Both the position numbers and the translations under genes were made by a program. DNA of 38,651 bases from contig JAIFMG010000103.1 of the NCBI GenBank assembly GCA_020048645.1, positions 1 to 38,651 of the forward strand, in the 5' to 3' direction. This DNA comes from Bacteroidota bacterium (GTDB lineage Bacteria > Bacteroidota > Bacteroidia > Bacteroidales > UBA6013). Numbering within the stretch: the first letter of the stretch is position 1; the number at the start of each line of letters is the position of its first letter. This document shows positions 1 through 14,800 of this stretch, one piece after another. The notes below the pieces were generated by a model, which saw only the letters and a program-made list of their open reading frames with translations, did not search any database and was not told the origin of the DNA.

Positions 1-3000
1 GCGGGCGCTGACCAGGTTGTCTGCGGCACGGCGGCCACGCTGGGGGGCAACGAGCCGACGATCGGCGCGGGCCTCTGGACCCGCCTTGTCGGCTCTGGCA
101 CGGTCTCCGTGCCCGCCCAGTACAACTCGGCGGTGACGGGCCTGGGCTCCGGCACGAACACGTTCCGCTGGACGATCACGAACAACGCGTGCTCGTACTT
201 CGACGAGGTCGTCGTGAGCAACAACGCCTTCACGGTCACGGCCGGGGTTGACCAGACCGTGTGCAGCACGTCGGCCACCTTGGCAGGGACAGCCCCGACC
301 ACCGGCACGGGCCTCTGGACCATTGTGGTCGGCTCGGCGAGCATCTCGACCCCGACGGCCTTCAACAGCGCGCTGGGCTCTGTCAACCCGGGCCTGAACA
401 CGCTGCGCTGGACGGTGACGCAGAACGGCTGCGCGTCCAGCGACGAGGTGAACGTGACGAACGACCTGCCTACGGCGGCCACCGCGGGCGCCGACCAGTC
501 GGTCTGCGGCGCGACGGCCACGCTGGCCGGCAACATCCCGACGGTGGGCACTGGTCTCTGGACGCGCGTCACTGGTGCTGCTACGATTACGGCCTCTAGT
601 CAGTTCAATACGACTGTAACAGCATTGAGCTCTGGACCGAACACCTTCAAGTGGACCATCACGAACAACGCCTGTATCCTTGAGGATGAGGTCGTGGTTA
701 CGAACAACGCCTTTGCGATTTCTGCTGGAACCAACCAGACCGTATGCAGTAGTGTTGCGACGCTGGAGGGCGAGGAGCCTGGTGTCGGAACAGGCGTTTG
801 GACTTCTGTGCTCGGCACGGGTATCGTGGCGACTCCCAGCTTGTTCAATTCATCTGTCAGCAATCTTGCACAAGGCACGAACTCTTTCCGCTGGACCGTA
901 AGCCGCAATGGCTGCACTTCGAGCAGCGATGTCTCAATCGTGAACGATTCTCCGACGGCTGCGAATGCAGGTTCGGATCAGTCGGTATGCTCGACCGTCG
1001 GCACACTTGCGGGTAACAACCCCACTGTCGGAACTGGTTCTTGGACAACCGTTTCTGGTGCTGGCAGCGTAACCAGCGCGAGCGTATTCAACTCTGGTGT
1101 TACTGGCTTGAGCAGCGGTGTGAACACGTTCCGTTGGACGGTTTCCAACAACTCTTGCACGAGCAGCGACGACGTTACCATACGGAACAACTCTTTCGTT
1201 ACGAACGCTGGTCTCGACCTGAATCTTTGTGTTGATTTTGCCACGCTCTCTGCCACTGCCGCTGGAACTGGTGGCATGGGAACCTGGTCTGTCAGCGTAG
1301 GCAATGCCACGTTCGCCGACAACACGCTCAACACCACAGGGGTTTCTGACCTTGCCAGTGGCAACAACGTGCTTCGCTGGACCGTGACTCGGAATGGTTG
1401 CACGTCTTTCGACGATGTCCTCTTGGTCAACAATGTGCCTACTGTCGCCGACGCAGGTGCCGATTTCTCGGTTTGCGCGAACAGCGCCAACCTTGCTGGC
1501 AACGCGCCTGTGATTGGAACCGGTGCCTGGACTCGCTTGACGGGTCTTGGAACCATCGCGGCAGCGTCGAACCCCACGACCTCCGTAACTGGTCTGAGCA
1601 CGGGTGCCAACACGTTCCGCTGGACCATCACCAACAACGGCTGCAGCAGTTCGGACGAGGTGAGCGTTTCCAACAACTCATTTGTTGTGGACGCTGGTGC
1701 TGACCAAGCGATTTGCACCAATACGACCACGCTGACAGGTTCGTCTGTCGGCACTGGTACAGGCATTTGGACCATAACGGCAGGCAACGCGACCTTCTCA
1801 TCGACTGCGGTTTCGAACCCGACGCTGACTAACTTGACTAGTGGCACGAACTCATTCCGTTGGTCAGTGACTCAAAATGGCTGCACTTACTCTGACGAGA
1901 CGATTGTTTCGAATGATGAGCCTACTGTCGCCAGCGCAGGAGCTGACCAGACGGTTTGTGGCACGACAGCCACTTTGGCGGGCAATCAGGCAGTAATCGG
2001 CAACGGGGTTTGGACGCGCTTGATTGGTTCGGGAACGGTTGCTGCTCCAACGGCATTTAATTCTGCTGTAACAGGACTTGGCGCTGGAGCCAACACCTTC
2101 CGTTGGACCATCACCAACAACGCGTGTTCATACATCAGCGAGGTTACGGTGAACAACAACGCCTTCGTTGTTACGGCTGGACTCGACCAAACTTTGTGCA
2201 GCACCACTGCCACGCTCGCAGGCACAACTCCGGGTGTAGGCACGGGCCTTTGGACCACGGTTGCGGGCGCGGTCAGCATTACCCAGCCTACCGCCTTCAA
2301 CACTGGAATCACAGCCATCAACCCTGGCCTCAACACGTTGCGTTGGACTGTAACGCGCAATGGCTGCTCAGCCTTTGACGAGGTGAGCATCACTAACGAT
2401 TCGCCATCGACCGCGGATGCCGGCACCGATCAGGATGTCTGCGCAAACACTGCCACTCTTGCTGCCAACATCCCTACCATCGGCACGGGTGCTTGGAGCC
2501 GGGTGTTGGGTCTGGGCACGATTACTACGCCTTTGACTCCGAACTCTGGTGTAACAGGCTTGACAATTGGAACGAACTCGTTCAGGTGGACCATCACCAA
2601 TAATGCGTGCTCGACGGCGGACGAGGTCGTCATCGTGAACAACTCCTTCACGATTTCTGCTGGAATCGACCAGGTTCTTTGCAACTCGTCTGCCACCTTG
2701 GCAGGCGAGGCTCCTGGAGCTGGCACTGGCGTATGGACAAGGCTGCTGGGTAGCGCTACCATCGCGAACAACACGCTGTTCAATACTCTGGTATCTAACT
2801 TGACGCAAGGTGAAAACATCTTCCGCTGGACGGTTCAGCGCAATGCCTGCACGGCCTTCGATGACGTGACGGTGCGCAACGATCTTCCGACTCCTTCGGT
2901 CGCGGGTGCTGCCCAGTCAGTTTGTGGAAGCAGCGCGACCTTGTCGGCGAACAATCCTTCCGTTGGTGTGGGAACATGGTCAACCGTTTCTGGAACGGGT

Positions 3001-6000
3001 GTGGTGAACACGGCCTCGTTGTTCAACTCAAGCGTATCGGGTCTCAGCCAAGGTTCGAACACGTTCCGTTGGACCATCGTGAACAACGCCTGCAGCAGCA
3101 ACAGCACCGTCGTAGTGACCAACAACTCCTTCACGGCTAGCGCGGGATCGGATCAGACGCTATGTTCGACGAATGCGACTCTGGCTGGCATGGATCCGGT
3201 GCCCGGCACGGGCGTTTGGAGCCAAGTGCTCGGGTCTGGCGCATTCGCTTCAGACACTCGTTTCAACACCACTGTCTCGAGCCTTGCCAATGGCACCAAC
3301 GTGTTCCGCTGGACAGTCAGCAAGAACGGATGCGAGTCGTCTGATGAAGTCACCATCGTGAATGATTTGCCGACGGTCGCTAACGCTGGCGTTGACCAGT
3401 CAACCTGTGGAACCACTGCTACCTTGGCAGCAAACAGCCCTGTCTATGGCTCGGGTCTCTGGACTGTCGCGAGCGGCCTTGCGGTCGTGACGACTCCTTC
3501 GCAGTTCAACTCCGCTGTCACGAATCTGAGCGCCGGAACCAACACGTTGGTCTGGACCATCACGAACAGCGCATGCTCTTCTTCGGACAACGTGAACATC
3601 CTGAACAACTCCTTCACCATCAGCGCTGGAGTTGACCAGACCCTCTGCACCAACTCCACGAATCTGGAAGGAACCAGCCCTGGAACAGGAACAGGAACCT
3701 GGAGCACGGTGATTGGCTCGACGAACATCGTCAACGTTAACTTGTTCAATTCGGCGGTCTCGAACCTGAACCCTGGAATCAACATCTACCGCTGGACGGT
3801 CCAGCGCGATGGTTGCGATCACTTCGACGATGTTACCATCACGAACAACTCGCCGACAGTCGCCGCCACCGAGGCGGACAAGCCGGTTTGTTCGAACACG
3901 GCTTCAATCTCGGCCAACAACCCTGTTTACGGAAGTGGGCAGTGGTCTGTGGTAACGGGTTTGGGCACGATCACCTCTCCGATGAACTTCAGCACGAGCG
4001 TTTCAGGCCTGAGCGCTGGAGTGAACCGCTTCCGCTGGACAATCACCAATAGTGGATGTTCTTCATCGGATGAACTGGTCGTGACGAACAACTCCTTCAC
4101 GGTCAACGCGGGTGGTGACCAGGTTCTTTGCGCGGCCAACAGTTCTCTCGATGGCACTGATCCGCTTTCAGGAACTGGAGTCTGGACGATTCCAGTAGGT
4201 TCGGCCACGCTTGCGAATCCGGCGCTGTTCAACACGGCCGTGACGGGCCTCAACTCGGGCACCAACGTGTTCCGCTGGACGGTGACCCGTACTGGCTGCA
4301 CGGTCTTTGATGAGGTGAACGTTACGAACAACCTGCCTTCTGTGGCGGCTGCCGGTTTGGACCAATCGACTTGCGGCACCACGGCTACCTTGTCTGCAAA
4401 CAATCCTGCCATAGGCTCTGGCTTGTGGACCACGGTCAGCGGCTTGGGCATGGTCAGCAACTCGACCCAGTACAACTCGACAATTACGAACCTGAGCACG
4501 GGCACGAACACGTTCTTGTGGACTATCACGAACAATGGTTGTGTGTCTCAGGATGATGTTACGGTTACCAACAACTCGTTCAACGCGAACGCGGGTGTTG
4601 ACCAGACAATATGCGCGAGCAGCACGAACTTGGCTGGTGGTGACCCAGCTCCGGGAACCGGTGTTTGGACGACCATCGTTGGCTCGAACAGCATCGCCAT
4701 ACCTGCCATGAACACCACGCTGGTGAGCAACTTGAACCAAGGTGCGAACGTGTATCGCTGGACGGTGAACCGTAACGGATGTGTTTCTTCTGACGAGGTT
4801 ACGATAACGAACAACCTGCCGACCACTGCGATAGCTGGTGCTAACCAGGACGTTTGCGCTACCACTTCCACCTTGGCGGCCAATGAGCCTTCCGTTGGTG
4901 TGGGGTCTTGGTCTGTTGTCAGCGGCCTGGGCACGGTCAGCTTCCCTGGCTTGTTCAACTCTACGGTTGTGAACCTGAGTTCAGGAACCAACCGCTTCCG
5001 TTGGACCATCACCAACAACGGATGCTCTTCTAGCTCGGACGTGGTCGTCAGGAACAACTCTTTCACCACCAATGCTGGCATCGACCAGACCTTGTGTGTG
5101 GACGGCACCACGCTTTCGGCTACCGCTCCGGGACTCGGTGGTTCAGGCATTTGGAGTGTGATAGCAGGAGCTGCCACCTTCACCAACGCTACTTTGTTCA
5201 ACACGGCAGTGGCTGGCTTGGACGCGGGGACGAACATCCTTCGCTGGGAAGTTACGCGAAACGGCTGCGTTGACGAGGATGATGTAACCTTGCTCAACAA
5301 CGCTCCCACCGCTGCGGATGCGGGCGTTGACCAGAACGTATGCGGCACCTCGACTGCCCTCGCGGGCAACCTGGCGGCCATTGGCACGGGAGTTTGGACG
5401 CGGATCAGCGGCGCTGGCAGCGTCGTTACCCCTGGCGATTTCAACACCACCGTCACGGGCCTGAGCGCGGGCACCAACACGTTCCGCTGGACCATCACGA
5501 ACAACGGTTGCTCTTCGCAGGACGACATCACCGTCCTGAACAACACCTTCACCATCAGCGCTGGTTCTGACCAGAATGTATGTGCTGACAACACCACCCT
5601 GGCGGGTGCGGACCCGACGCCCGGAACGGGTGTCTGGAGCACCGTGCTCGGTTCTGGCTCGTTCGTCAGCGGCGGCTTGAACACGACCCAAGTTGTGAAC
5701 TTGAGCCAAGGCACGAACATCTTCCGCTGGACGGTTACCAAAAACGGTTGCACCGCGTCGGACGAGGTTGCTGTAGAGAACAACTTGCCCACGACTCCCA
5801 ACGCGGGGTCTGACCAGACTTTGTGTGTCAGCAACACGATTTTGGCTGGCAACGACCCATCAATCGGCTCGGGCGTATGGTCTCGGGTCACAGGGCTTGG
5901 CACGGTCAACGACCCGACCAAGTTCAACACGACGGTCAGCACCCTGAGTTCTGGCACGAACACTTTCCGCTGGACCATCACGAACAACGGTTGCAGCAGG

Positions 6001-9000
6001 AGCGACGATGTTGCTGTTGTCAACAACGCGTTCACGGCGAACGCTGGCACAGACCAGACGCTCTGCCAGAACTTCACGGCCTTGTCCGCTACGAACCCGA
6101 CTTCGGGCGCTGGGACTTGGTCTGTGGTTGTGGGCGTGGCCAACATCTCCAACGCGGCGCTGTTCAACAGCAACGTCACGGGCATCGGCGCAGGCACGAA
6201 CATCTTCCGCTGGACGGTGCTTCAGAATGGTTGCACGGAGTTCGACGACGTTGTCGTGGTCAACGATACGCCGACCACTGCCGCGGCTGGTGGCGACCAG
6301 AACGTTTGCCAAAACAGCGCCACCCTGTCTGCTACCCCTGCCACGATTGGCACGGGCAACTGGTCGGTTGTCAGCAGTTTGGCGACCATCTCCCAGGCTT
6401 TGCTCTTCAACACGACGGTTACGGGCCTGAACTCCGGGCCGAACACCTTCCGTTGGACCATCACCAAGAATGGTTGCTCTTCATCTGACGAAGTGGTCGT
6501 CACGAACAACCAGTTCGTGGTAGATGCTGGTGTAAGCCAGAGCATCTGCACCACCACGGCGGCATTGTCCGCCACTCCTGCGGGTGGCACCTGGACGGTG
6601 GGCGTGGGAACGGGTGTGTTCTCGAACCAGAACAACAGCTCGGCGACGGTCAACGGCGTGAGCGCAGGCACGAACGTCTATCGCTGGACGGTCAGCCAGA
6701 GCGGTTGCACCTTCTCGGATGACGTGGTCATCACGAACGATTCGCCGACCGTGGCCAACGCTGGCCCTGACCAGAACGTCTGTGGCACGACGACGACCTT
6801 GGCTGGCAACTCGGCCGCCATTGGCGCCGGCCAGTGGACCAGGGTTACAGGCTTGGGCTTGATCACGACCGCCACGGACTTCAACAGCGGTGTTACCAAC
6901 CTGAGCTCGGGAATCAACACCTTCCGCTGGACGATTGCCAAGAACGCTTGCTCAACCAGCGACGACGTTGTGGTAACGAACAGCCAGTTCACGGTCAGCG
7001 CCGGGGTGGACCAGACGATTTGCGCCAGCGGCACCACGCTCGCCGGTGACAACCCCGGTGTCGGCGTTGGGACATGGTCTATTCCTGTCGGGACGGGGAT
7101 CATCTCGAACTCAGGCCTTTTCAACTCGGCCGTATCGGCCCTGAACGCAGGCACAAACACCTTCCGTTGGACGGTGACCCGCAATGGTTGCACCGCCTTC
7201 GATGAGGTGAACATCACCAACAACTTGCCTACGCCGTCAAGCGCAGGGCCCGACCAGGCCGTATGCGTGAACAGCGCCACCTTGGCGGGCAACAACGCGA
7301 CCATCGGCGGTGGCCAGTGGGTGCGCATCAGCGGTCTGGGAACCATCACGACCCCGACGCTTTTCAACACCACGGTTACCTCCTTGTCTGCTGGCAGCAA
7401 CGTGTTCAAGTGGGTCATCACCAACCATGCTTGCGTGAGCGAGGATGAGGTTGAGATCGTGAACAACGACTTCGTTGTCGATGCGGGTGCAGACCAGACC
7501 ATTTGCGCCAGCACCACCACCTTCGCGGCGAGTGTCCATGTTTCGGGTGTGGGAACCTGGTCCACGGTAGTGGGCTCCAACACAATCTCGAACACGAACA
7601 ACGCGACCGCGACGGTCTCGAACTTGTTCCAAGGCACGAACCGCTATCGTTGGACTGTCGTGCAGAATGCTTGCACGGAGTTCGACGAGGTTACTATCGT
7701 GAACGACTTGCCGACCGTTCCCAACGCGGGAGCTGACCGGTCCGTTTGTGTGAATTCGGTTACCTTGGCGGGCAACGCGCCGTCGGTAGGCTCTGGCCTA
7801 TGGGTGCGCACTGCTGGGTTGGGCACGATAACCAACGCGACGAGCAACGTTACGACGGTTACGAGCCTCTCCGCTGGCACGAACCGCTTCAAGTGGGCCA
7901 TCACCAACAATGCCTGCTCCCTCGAGGACGAGGTGGTGATCACGAACAACGCCTTCACGGCGAGCGCTGGCATCGACCAGGTGCTGTGTTCGACCACGGC
8001 CACCTTGACGGGGGCCAACCCTGGCACCGGAACGGGAACCTGGAGCACTCCGGTTGGTTCTGCCACTTTCGCGGACATCAACCTCTTCAACACCACGGTG
8101 AGCAACCTGGGCCAAGGCGTCAACGTGTTCCGCTGGACCATCGAGCGGAATGGTTGCACCGAGTTCGACGAGGTGAGCATCACCAACAACTTGCCCACCA
8201 CGCCAGACGCGGGCACCGATTATGCTGTTTGCACGCTTTCCGCGACGGTTACCGGCAACGAGCCTAACGTTGGCACTGGTCTTTGGACCGTAATCAGCGG
8301 CGGAGCCAGCATAACGAGCCCCGGCGTGTTCAGCACTGGCGTAACCGGCTTGACCTCTGGCCCGAACACCTTCCGCTGGACGATAAGCAACAATGGCTGC
8401 GTATTGAGCGACGACGTTACGATCACGAACAACTCATTCGTTGCCAACGCGGGTGTTGACCAGGTGGTCTGTGGCACCACAGCTACCTTCGCAGCCGCTG
8501 ACCCAGTTCCTGGCACCGGCACTTGGACCACGGTCTTGGGCTCAACCTCGATCGCGAATCCCGCGCTCTACAACACCTCTGCCAGTGGCTTGCTTGCAGG
8601 GGCCAACATCTACCGCTGGACCATGACCCAGAACGGTTGCACGGAGTTCGACGAGGTTACCATCGTCAACGATTTGCCCAGCGCGTCGAATGCTGGCGCG
8701 GACCAGGACGTCTGCCTGACGGCGGCGACCTTGGGGGCGACGGCCCCGACCAAGGGCACTGGCCAGTGGACAGTGGTCAGCGGAACCGGAAGCCTAGCTT
8801 CGGCCACGCTGTTCAACTCGACCGTTACGGGCCTCAGCTCCGGCCTGAACATCTTCAAATGGACGGTTACCAACAATAGCTGTACGTCTGAGGACAACGT
8901 TACGGTCACGAACAACGCCTTCACGGCCAACGCGGGTGTTGACCAGACGGTCTGTGCCACGACGGCCACCTTCTCTGCTGCCGATCCGACCCCGGGCACA

Positions 9001-11829
9001 GGCACTTGGACGACCCTGGTAGGCTCCGCCGTGGTTGCGGCCCCGACTGCCTTCAATTCTCACGTTTCTGGCTTGGTCAGGGGGCTCAACAACTTCCGCT
9101 GGACCATGACCATCAACGGTTGCACGAGCTTCGATGACGTGAGCATCGTCAACGACCTTCCGACGGCCGCCTCCGCGGGCTCTGACCAGAGCGTGTGCGT
9201 GAACAACGCCACCTTGATTGGCAATGCCCCTGTCGTGGGCTCAGGCTTGTGGGTGCGCACCTCTGGTTTCGCGACCATCACCAACCCGAACAACTTCAAC
9301 ACCACGGTGACGAACCTCAGTTCGGGCATCAACACCTTCGAGTGGACCATCACCAACAACGGTTGCGTGTCGAGCGACGAATTGGTCATCACCAACAACA
9401 CTTTCACGGCCAGCGCTGGTCCTGACCAGACGCTTTGCGCCACGGGCACGACCTTGGCCGCTGTCGCACCCACGGCAGGCATCGGTACCTGGACGCGCTT
9501 GATTGGTGCCTCGTCGCTCGCCAACACTACGCTGAACAACACTTCCGTGTCGAACCTCAGCGCAGGGGTGAACACCTTCCGCTGGACGGTGTCCCAGAAT
9601 GGCTGCACCAAATTCGACGATGTAACCGTCGTCAACGATTTGCCCACCACGGCCAACGCGGGTGGCGACCAGTCGATTTGTGTGAACGCCGCCACGCTGA
9701 CGGGCAACCAGCCGGTTGTGGGCACGGGCTTGTGGACGATTTCAAGTGGTTCGGCCACCGTCAACAACCTTACGCTCTTCAACTCCGCCGTCTCGAATTT
9801 GAGCTCAGGGGCGAACATCTTCGTCTGGACTTTGACCAACAACGCTTGCAGTTCGAGCGATGACGTTACCATCGTGAACAACGACTTCACGGCCAACGCA
9901 GGTGCTGACCAGACGGTCTGCTCCGCCAGCAGCGTGATGTCGGCTGTCGATCCTACGCCTGGCGTTGGAACCTGGACGACCTTGATTGGTGGCGCCTTGG
10001 TGACCAACTCGACCAACTTCGCTTCCTCGGTCAGCAACCTTGACCGTGGTGTGAACACCTTCCGCTGGACGGTCGTCCAGAACGGTTGCACCGAGTTCGA
10101 CCAGATCACCATCGTGAATAACCTGCCGAGCTCTCCGAATGCGGGTGCCGACCTTCAGGTTTGCAGCAGCAGCGCCTCATTGTTCGCCACCACGCCGATC
10201 ATCGGCCAAGGCCAGTGGTCAGTGGTGAGCGGTTCAGCGGTGCTCGCTACGCCTACCTTGTTCAACACCTCGGTTTCGTCTCTGAACTCCGGCCCGAACA
10301 CCTTCCGTTGGACGGTGACCAACAGCGCGTGCAGCCTGACGGATGATGTCATCGTGACCAACAACAGCTTTGTCGCCAGCGCGGGCCTCAACAGGGTCGT
10401 GTGCGCGAACGGCGTTGTCTTGGCGGGCCAGAACCCCACTCCGGGCACGGGCTTGTGGACGAACGTGGTTGGCTCGGCCTCCATCACGACCCCGACCTTG
10501 TTCAACACGGCTGTCGCTGGCTTGAACCCAGGGGCGAACATCTTCCGCTGGACAATCACGCGGAACGGCTGCTCCTCTTTCGCTGACGTTACCATCACCA
10601 ATGACCTTCCGACCACCGCGGACGCTGGTTCTGACTTCGCGGTCTGCACGAACAGCGCGACGCTTTCAGGCAACCCGGCCTCGTTTGGCACGGGCGCGTG
10701 GTCAGTGGTCAGCGGCCTGGGCACGATTGGCAGTCCTGCCTTGTTCAACTCTACCGTTTCTGGCCTGAGCGCAGGCATCAACGCCTTCAAGTGGACCATC
10801 ACCAACAATGGATGCAGCTCTGATGATGACGTTGTCATCACCAACAACAGCTTCACTGCCAATGCGGGTGTTGACCAGACCTTGTGCGCCACCACGTCTG
10901 TCTTGTCAGGCGTTGACCCGACTCCGGGCACCGGGGTTTGGAGCGTCGTCCTGGGAGCGGCCACGGTGACCACCCCGACCCTGTTCAACTCTGCCGTAAC
11001 GGGTCTTGACCAGGGTTCCAACCAGTTCCGCTGGACGATGACTCGCAATGGCTGCACGGCCAGCGACGTGGTCGTAGTGACGAACAACCTTCCGACAGCC
11101 GCCTCCGCGGGCACGGATCAAAGCGTGTGTTCCAACAGCGCCATCCTCGCTGGCAACCAGCCGCTTATCGGCAACGGTAGCTGGTCGTTGGTAAGTGGCG
11201 CGGGCACCATCACCAACGCCAACCAGTTCAACAGCACGGTGACGGCTCTCGGAGCTGGCTCAAGCACTTTGCGCTGGACCATCGCGAACAATGGTTGCAC
11301 ATCTTCTGATTTGGTTGTCATCAACAACAACACGGTTTCAGCGAACGCTGGTTCTAACCAGTCCGTCTGCTCAACCACCGCTACCCTGGGCGCAGTCGAT
11401 CCTTCTCCGATGTCGGGTGTCTGGGCCGTTGAGGTTGGCACAGGCACGGTAACGAACGCGGGGGCCTTCAACTCCGCGGTGACTGGCCTGGTAGCAGGCC
11501 CGAACGAGTTCAGTTGGACGGTGAGCGCCAACGGATGCACGGCATCTGACAACGTGGTCGTCACCAACGATTCTCCCAGCCAAGCCAACGCTGGCGCCGA
11601 TTTCGCGGTCTGCGGAAGCGCGACCAACCTGGCAGGCAACATCCCGACCATCGGCGTGGGCGCGTGGACAGTCGTCGGCGGAACGAGCACAGTAGGCAGC
11701 CCCGCGTTGTTCAACTCTGCCGTCACCGCGCTGAGTTCAGGCGCGAACACCTTCCGCTGGACCATCACGAACAACGCCTGCACCTCGCAGGACGACGTGC
11801 TGGTTACCAACAACGCGTTCGAGGCCAAG
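1..11829 (+). repeat. Higher-order two-module (483-bp) repeat region
   Basis: Across the first 49 modules two types alternate without exception in my reading. One type has a TITNN-like strand and ends in an NN-x-F linker (NNSFT, NNAFV). The other has a TVTRNG-like strand and ends in an N-D/N-x-P linker (NDLPT, NDSPT, NNLPT). Together they form a 161-residue unit present about 24 times. The last regular linker precedes the module that begins at 11830; after that NN-x-F, NN-x-V and x-P linkers occur in no fixed order. This indicates growth by duplication of module pairs in this half. Confidence 0.85.
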
Positions 11830-14800
11830 GCTGGCTTCGACCAGGCGGTCTGCGTCTCCAGCGCGACTTTGGCTGGTTCAAGCCCGCTGCCAGGCACGGG
11901 TGTCTGGACGGTGGTTGGCGGCACTGGCACCATCGTTGACAACACGCGTTTCGACACCCAGGTTACGAATCTGGGCATCGGCTCGAACATTCTCCGTTGG
12001 ACGGTGAACATGAGTGGCTGCGAGGATTCTGACGACGTGGTGATCCTGAACAACCAGGTCATCGCCCAGGCTGGCATCGACATCGCGGTCTGCACTCCGA
12101 ATGCTACTCTGGACGGCAACACCCCGGCTTCGGGAACAGGTGTCTGGACAGCGGTAGGCGGCAGCGCCAACATCACCAATCCGAACTCACCGAACGCGAC
12201 CGTGTCCAACCTTGGCGCGGGTGGCAACACCTTCCGCTGGACCATCACGGACAATGGTTGCGTCGGCGCCGATGACGTTGTGGTGACCAACAACGCCGTG
12301 ACCGCTGACGCGGGACTGGGCCAAGCCATCTGCGCGAGCAGCACGAATTTGGCCGCGGTCCAGCCGACTTCTGGCACCGGTCTGTGGACGGTTACGAGCG
12401 GCTCGGGCAGTTTCACCAACCCGACGCTTTACAACAGTGGCGTGACGGGTCTTGGTTCTGGCGCCAATGCCTTTAGCTGGACCATCACGTTCAACGGCTG
12501 TTCCGATTCCGATGACGTGATCATCTCCAACAACTCGTTCACCATCAACGCGGGTTCTAACCAGGCTGTGTGCGGCAGCACCGCCTCGCTGTCAGGCGAC
12601 GCCCCGGGTGCTGGCAATGGAACGTGGGTAGCCGTTGGCGGCATGGCCAGCATCGCGACCCCGAGCCTCTACAATTCGGGCGTCTCCAACCTCGGTGTCG
12701 GGCCGAACACCTTCCGCTGGACGGTCACGCGCAACGGTTGCAGCAGCTCTGACGACGTGGTGGTAACGAACAACTCGTTCACGGTCAGCGCTGGTCTCAA
12801 TCAGAACATCTGCGCTGCGTCTTCTGTCCTCGACGCAGAGGCGGCGGGAACGGGCGTAGGCAACTGGATTACCATCGTCGGTACCGGTGTTATCGCGAAC
12901 AATGCCTTGAACACCTCTGCCGTGTCGAACTTGCAGCGGGGAACGAACACCTTCCGTTGGGAGGTCAGCCGCGATGGTTGCTCGGCCTTTGATGACGTGA
13001 CAATCGTGAACGACCTGCCGAGCACGGCAGTGGCTGGCGCCGATAAGATCGTGTGCCAGAACACGACCACCTTGTCGGCCAACAACCCGACGGTCGGCGT
13101 GGGCACCTGGTCGCTTCAAGGCGGTTCGGGCACCATCGTTAACCTGAACCTCTTCAACAGCCAGGTCAACAACTTGGGCGCGGGTAGCAACACCTTCCGC
13201 TGGACGATCACCAACAACGGTTGCACCTCCAGCGACGTCATGGTCATCACCAACAACCAGGTTTCCGCTCTGGCGGGTCTTGACCAGGCCATTTGCGCGA
13301 ACGGCACGATGCTCTCGGCTGTCGATGCGACGCCCGCCTCTGGGCAGTGGACATTCGCATCGGGCAACGGATCCATCGCCACTCCGAGCCTCTTCAACAC
13401 CACGGTATCGGGCCTGGACGCTGGTCTGAACGTCCTTCGCTGGACGGTAACGGCCAACGGCTGCTCCGCCTTCGACGAGGTCAACATCACCAACAACTTG
13501 CCTTCAAACGCGAGCGTCGGGGCCGACCAGGACATTTGCGTCAACAATGCCAACCTGTCGGCGGTCGAGCCGCTGATTGGCACCGGCCTGTGGACGGTAG
13601 AGGGCGGCTCTGGCAACATCGCCTCTCCCACCGCTTTCACGACCACGGTCAGCAGCCTCGCGGTAGGAGCGAACACCTTCCGTTGGACTGTAATGAACAA
13701 CGGCTGCTCCTCTTCGGCCGACTTGACCATCAACAACCGCTCGTTCACGGTGAACGCTGGCGCCGATGTGTCGGTTTGCGCCAACTCTGTCACGCTGTCG
13801 GGTCTCGATCCGGTTCCCGGCACGGGCGTCTGGACGGTCGTCGGCGGCTCGGGAACGGTTACGCAGCCCACCTTCTATGGCAGCACCGTGACCAGCCTGG
13901 GTCTGGGCAACAGCACTTTCCGCTGGACGGTTACCAAGGACGGGTGCGTGGCCTCGGATGAGGTTACCGTGAAGAACAACGCGGTGACGGCCAACGCGGG
14001 TTCACCGCAAAACGTCTGTGGCATCACGGCCAACCTGGCTGGCAACAACCCCAACTCGGGTGTTGGTGCCTGGAGCGTGGATGGTGGTGCTGGCGCGTTC
14101 GCGAACGCCTCTGTTTACAACACCATCGTCAACGGTCTGGCCGTGGGAGCTAACACTTTCCGCTGGACGGTTACCGAAGGTGCTTGCAGCGCTTCGGCAG
14201 TGGTTGTGATCACCAACAACTCGGTGTTCGCCGATGCTGGGGTTGACAGGGCCGTTTGCGCGAACTCGACGAACCTCGCGGCGGTGAATCCCGCTCCTGG
14301 CACGGGTACCTGGACGCCGGTGGGCGGTGGCGGAACAATCGTGTCCCCGACGTCCTTCAACACGGTCGTCCAAAGCCTGGCTCCGGGCACGAACACGTTC
14401 CGCTGGACAATCACGCAAAACGGTTGCTCTGATTTCGATGATGTTACCATCACGAACAACACGGTTTCCGCCGATGCTGGCAATGCCCAGTCGGTTTGTG
14501 GCAGCAGCACCAACCTCGAGGCCAACAACCCCGGCTCCGCTGGTGGAACGTGGACCGTGCAGGGTGGCACTGGCAGCTTCGTGAACGCCAACCTGTACAA
14601 CACGCAGGTCAATGGTTTGTCAGCCGGTCCGAACACCTTCCGCTGGACGGTGGCCGCCAATGGCTGCTCGGCCAATGACGATGTCATCGTCACGAACAAC
14701 TCGTTCGTGGCCAACGCTGGCTTGCCGCAATCTGTATGCGAGACGACGACCGTGCTCTCGGGCGCGAACCCGACTCCGGGCACGGGCTTCTGGACGACGG

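Noticed and set aside
109-111. GTG at 109 as the start of the giant protein
   Set aside because: The frame is open back to base 1, and bases 1-108 encode the first part of a normal module (AGADQVVC...GLWT). The true start must lie upstream.
1-11829. CRISPR-like or satellite array
   Set aside because: The 240/483-bp periodicity is coding, with protein-level conservation and synonymous variation, and without short identical repeats separated by unique spacers.
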